This document shows positions 62,173 through 64,000 of a stretch of DNA of 64,000 nucleotides, one piece after another. Made by a program: the position numbers and the translations under genes. Under the pieces are notes generated by a model. The model made no database searches and had not been told where the DNA came from. It saw nothing but the letters and a program-made list of their open reading frames with translations. The number at the start of each line of letters is the position of its first letter. Position 1 is the stretch's first letter. The stretch lies in the NCBI GenBank assembly GCA_039513195.1, contig JBCCRM010000020.1, positions 24,075 to 88,074 of the forward strand. The letters are read 5' to 3'. Source of the stretch: Thermohalobaculum sp039513195 (GTDB taxonomy: Bacteria > Pseudomonadota > Alphaproteobacteria > Rhodobacterales > Rhodobacteraceae).

Positions 62173-63363
62173 ATGCATATGCCAGGGCGGCATTTCCTGC
62201 AGATCCCGGGGCCTACGAATGTCCCCGACCGCGTGCTGCGCGCCATGGACCTGCCGACCATGGACCATCGCGGGCCGGCCTTCTCGGATATCGGATCGCG
62301 GGCGCTCCAGGGCATGCAGAGCGTCTTCAAGACCGCGGGGCGGGTGGTGATATACCCCGCCTCAGGCACCGGTGCGTGGGAGGCGGCGCTGGTCAACACC
62401 CTCTCCCCCGGCGACCGGGTGCTGATGTTCGAGACAGGGCATTTTGCGAGCCTATGGCGCGAGATGGCCGAACGGCTCGACCTAGTGCCGGAGTTTCTCG
62501 AAGGCGACTGGCGCTCCGGCGCTGACCCCGACCGGATCGAAGCGCGGCTGCGCGAGGACCGCGGCCATGAGATCAAGGCCGTCTGCGTGGTCCATAACGA
62601 GACTTCGACCGGCTGTGTCACGCAGGTCGACGAAGTGCGTCAGGCCATCGATGCCGCCAGTCACCCGGCGCTGTTGATGGCCGATACGATTTCGTCGCTC
62701 GCCTCCATTGATTTCCGCCATGACGAGTGGGGCGTCGATGTCACCGTCTGCGGCAGCCAAAAGGGCCTGATGCTCCCCCCGGGCCTGTCCTTCAATGCGG
62801 TGTCGGAAAAGGCGCTGGCCGCGAGCAAAACGGCAGACCTGACCCGATCCTACTGGGATTGGGAGGCGATGCGCGGGCCTAACGAAACCGGCTATTTCCC
62901 ATACACCCCCGCGACCAACATGCTCTATGGCCTCGTGGAAGCGATCGAAATGCTCCATGAGGAGGGGCTCGATGCGGTCTTTGCCCGGCACGCCCGCCAT
63001 GGCGCGGCCGCGAGGGCGGCGGTGGGGGCTTGGGGGCTAGACGTGCTCTGCGCGGAGCCGCGGCATTATTCTGGCTCGTTGACGGCCGTCTTGATGCCGG
63101 AGGGGCACAGCGCAGATGGGTTCCGCCGCACTGCGCTCGACGCGTTCAACATCTCGTTCGGGAATGGGCTCTCGAAACTCGCCGACCGTGTTTTCCGCAT
63201 TGGACATTTGGGGGACTTCAACGATCTAATGCTGGTGGGCACGTTGGCAGGGGTCGAAATGGGCCTCTCCCGGGCAGGCGTTCCACACCGAAAAGGGGGC
63301 GTGCAAGCGGCGATGGATCATTTGGCTGCGGCTCCGACCATCCACGCAGCAGCGGCAGAGTAA
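62173..63363 (+). CDS. Class V aminotransferase (serine-glyoxylate / alanine-glyoxylate aminotransferase family)
   Basis: 396-aa PLP enzyme. IPGPTNVPDRVLRAMDLPTMDHRGPAF at the N-terminus, YPASGTGAWEAALVNTLSPGD, VVHNETSTGCVTQVDEV and the PLP lysine in CGSQKGLMLPPGLS (about residue 196) are SgaA/AGXT hallmarks. Expected reaction: transfer of an amino group to glyoxylate from serine, alanine or aspartate. GGGAGG at 62159-62164 fits the ATG at 62173 (8-nt spacing) better than the ATG at 62167. Divergent from the 2-hydroxyacid dehydrogenase across the palindrome and followed by a TRAP binding-protein gene. Confidence 0.9.
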   Translation: MHMPGRHFLQIPGPTNVPDRVLRAMDLPTMDHRGPAFSDIGSRALQGMQSVFKTAGRVVIYPASGTGAWEAALVNTLSPGDRVLMFETGHFASLWREMAERLDLVPEFLEGDWRSGADPDRIEARLREDRGHEIKAVCVVHNETSTGCVTQVDEVRQAIDAASHPALLMADTISSLASIDFRHDEWGVDVTVCGSQKGLMLPPGLSFNAVSEKALAASKTADLTRSYWDWEAMRGPNETGYFPYTPATNMLYGLVEAIEMLHEEGLDAVFARHARHGAAARAAVGAWGLDVLCAEPRHYSGSLTAVLMPEGHSADGFRRTALDAFNISFGNGLSKLADRVFRIGHLGDFNDLMLVGTLAGVEMGLSRAGVPHRKGGVQAAMDHLAAAPTIHAAAAE

Positions 63364-63437
63364 GAACGGGTCAAAGCCCGTCGAGGGAACCGAGAAGCCA
63401 ACGGGGGCGACGCCCCGACAGTTCTGGGAGGAAGATC

Positions 63438-64000
63438 ATGAAACTCAAGACCATCCTGATGGGCGCCGCAACGGCACTCCTGATGACGACCCCGGCCTTG
63501 GCCGACAAACTGACTTTGAAGTTCGGCCATGTCGGCGCGCCAGGCTCGCTATTCGAAGCCTCGGTGAATGAATTCGCCTCCTGCGCCAATGGCAAGCTTG
63601 GCGACAAGGGCGAGGTGCAGACCTTTGGTTCAAGCCAGCTTGGCAAGGACAAGGAGCTGCTACAGAAGCTAAAGCTCGGTCAAGTCGACTTTGCCCTGCC
63701 CTCGTCGGTGATGTCCTCGGTTGCCGATGAATTCGGCGTCTTCGAGATGCCGTATATCATCAAAGACCGCAATCACATGAAGCGGGTGCAGGCCGAGCTG
63801 GGCGAGACCTTCCAGACTGCCGCGAACGCCAAAGGTTACCGGATCATCGGCTATTTCGAGAACGGGTTTCGCCACATCACCAACAACACCCGCGCGATCG
63901 AAAAGCCGGAGGATCTGGCCGGCGTGAAGCTGCGCACCCCGAAAGGCGCCTGGCGGGTGAAGATGTTCTCGCTTTACGGCGCGAATCCGACCCCGATGGC
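63438..64000 (+). CDS. TRAP transporter solute-binding protein (DctP), fourth system, 3' end outside window
   Basis: The first 187 residues are present. MKLKTILMGAATALLMTTPALAD is a Sec signal peptide. LKFGHVGAPGSLFEASVNEFA, FGSSQLGKDKELLQKLKLGQVDFALP and GVKLRTPKGAWRVKMF (with the conserved ligand-binding Arg region) are DctP features. GGGAGGAAG is 4 nt upstream of the ATG. It follows the aminotransferase by 74 bp on the same strand, so the imported acid is probably the substrate of this module. DctQ and DctM would be expected just beyond the window. Confidence 0.9.
   Translation, partial: MKLKTILMGAATALLMTTPALADKLTLKFGHVGAPGSLFEASVNEFASCANGKLGDKGEVQTFGSSQLGKDKELLQKLKLGQVDFALPSSVMSSVADEFGVFEMPYIIKDRNHMKRVQAELGETFQTAANAKGYRIIGYFENGFRHITNNTRAIEKPEDLAGVKLRTPKGAWRVKMFSLYGANPTPM

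Noticed and set aside
62173..63363. Aspartate-glyoxylate aminotransferase BhcA of the beta-hydroxyaspartate cycle
   Set aside because: The protein belongs to the same class V family, but no genes for the aldolase, dehydratase or iminosuccinate reductase are adjacent and the neighbouring regulator is GntR-type, not the IclR-type usual for bhc loci.
1..64000. tRNA, rRNA, CRISPR arrays, prophage or plasmid functions
   Set aside because: I scanned the spacers for clover-leaf patterns, regular spaced repeats, integrase or replication genes and saw none; a tRNAscan or CRISPR search would be the decisive test.

Overview
The window is 64 kb of GC-rich, densely packed bacterial DNA. TRAP transporters of two subfamilies, an MttB-like methyltransferase, SgaA-like aminotransferase, a PHA-synthase-like DUF3141 protein, and many ATGA stop/start overlaps suggest an alphaproteobacterium, probably Rhodobacterales-like. 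This is inferred from gene content; there is no rRNA or marker gene to settle it. I saw no tRNA, rRNA, CRISPR array or intact mobile element.

Left part (1-25.9 kb). A cut-off gene of unknown function precedes a malate/succinate-CoA ligase pair. Facing it is a three-gene acyl-CoA/PHA-like operon: FabI-like reductase, DUF3141 alpha/beta hydrolase, and MaoC-phosphotransacetylase fusion. Then come a lone AAA ATPase, a fucosyltransferase-like/TPR protein, the threonine-to-glycine pair tdh-kbl, a decayed phosphonoacetaldehyde hydrolase gene, a Zur-like regulator, a small membrane protein and a chemoreceptor. A six-gene operon follows in which a DctPQM TRAP system and a TAXI TRAP system flank an isocitrate lyase/PEP mutase family lyase. 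A divergent acyltransferase closes the part.

Middle part (26-49.5 kb). This is a catabolic island centred on cyclic amides. A tightly spaced seven-gene operon on the minus strand reads hydantoinase A, hydantoinase B, HisC-like aminotransferase, maleate isomerase/Asp-Glu racemase-like protein, Tat-exported solute-binding protein, non-pyrrolysine MttB-family methyltransferase, and MmgE/PrpD protein. Beside it lie a TauD-type dioxygenase, an IS630 remnant and an orphan family-5 solute-binding protein. The 5-oxoprolinase genes pxpA (minus) and pxpB-pxpC (plus) follow, with a metallo-beta-lactamase-fold hydrolase. A second hydantoinase A/B pair comes next, split by a TylF-like methyltransferase on the other strand. 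The substrate is not evident. The combination of ATP-dependent cyclic-amide opening with a methyltransferase makes an N-methylated lactam, hydantoin or betaine-like compound a reasonable guess.

Right part (49.5-64 kb). A third TRAP system; an AI-2E-family exporter with two stand-alone receivers and a soluble hybrid histidine kinase; a ribbon-helix-helix, glyoxalase and muconolactone isomerase-like trio; and a GntR-controlled module. In that module a FAD/Fe-S 2-hydroxyacid dehydrogenase, a class V glyoxylate-type aminotransferase and the start of a fourth TRAP solute-binding protein are arranged around a perfect 18-bp palindrome. A hairpin repeat (ATCGCGGGC paired with GCCCGCGAT, preceded by CGGA) occurs three times in spacers of the right half.
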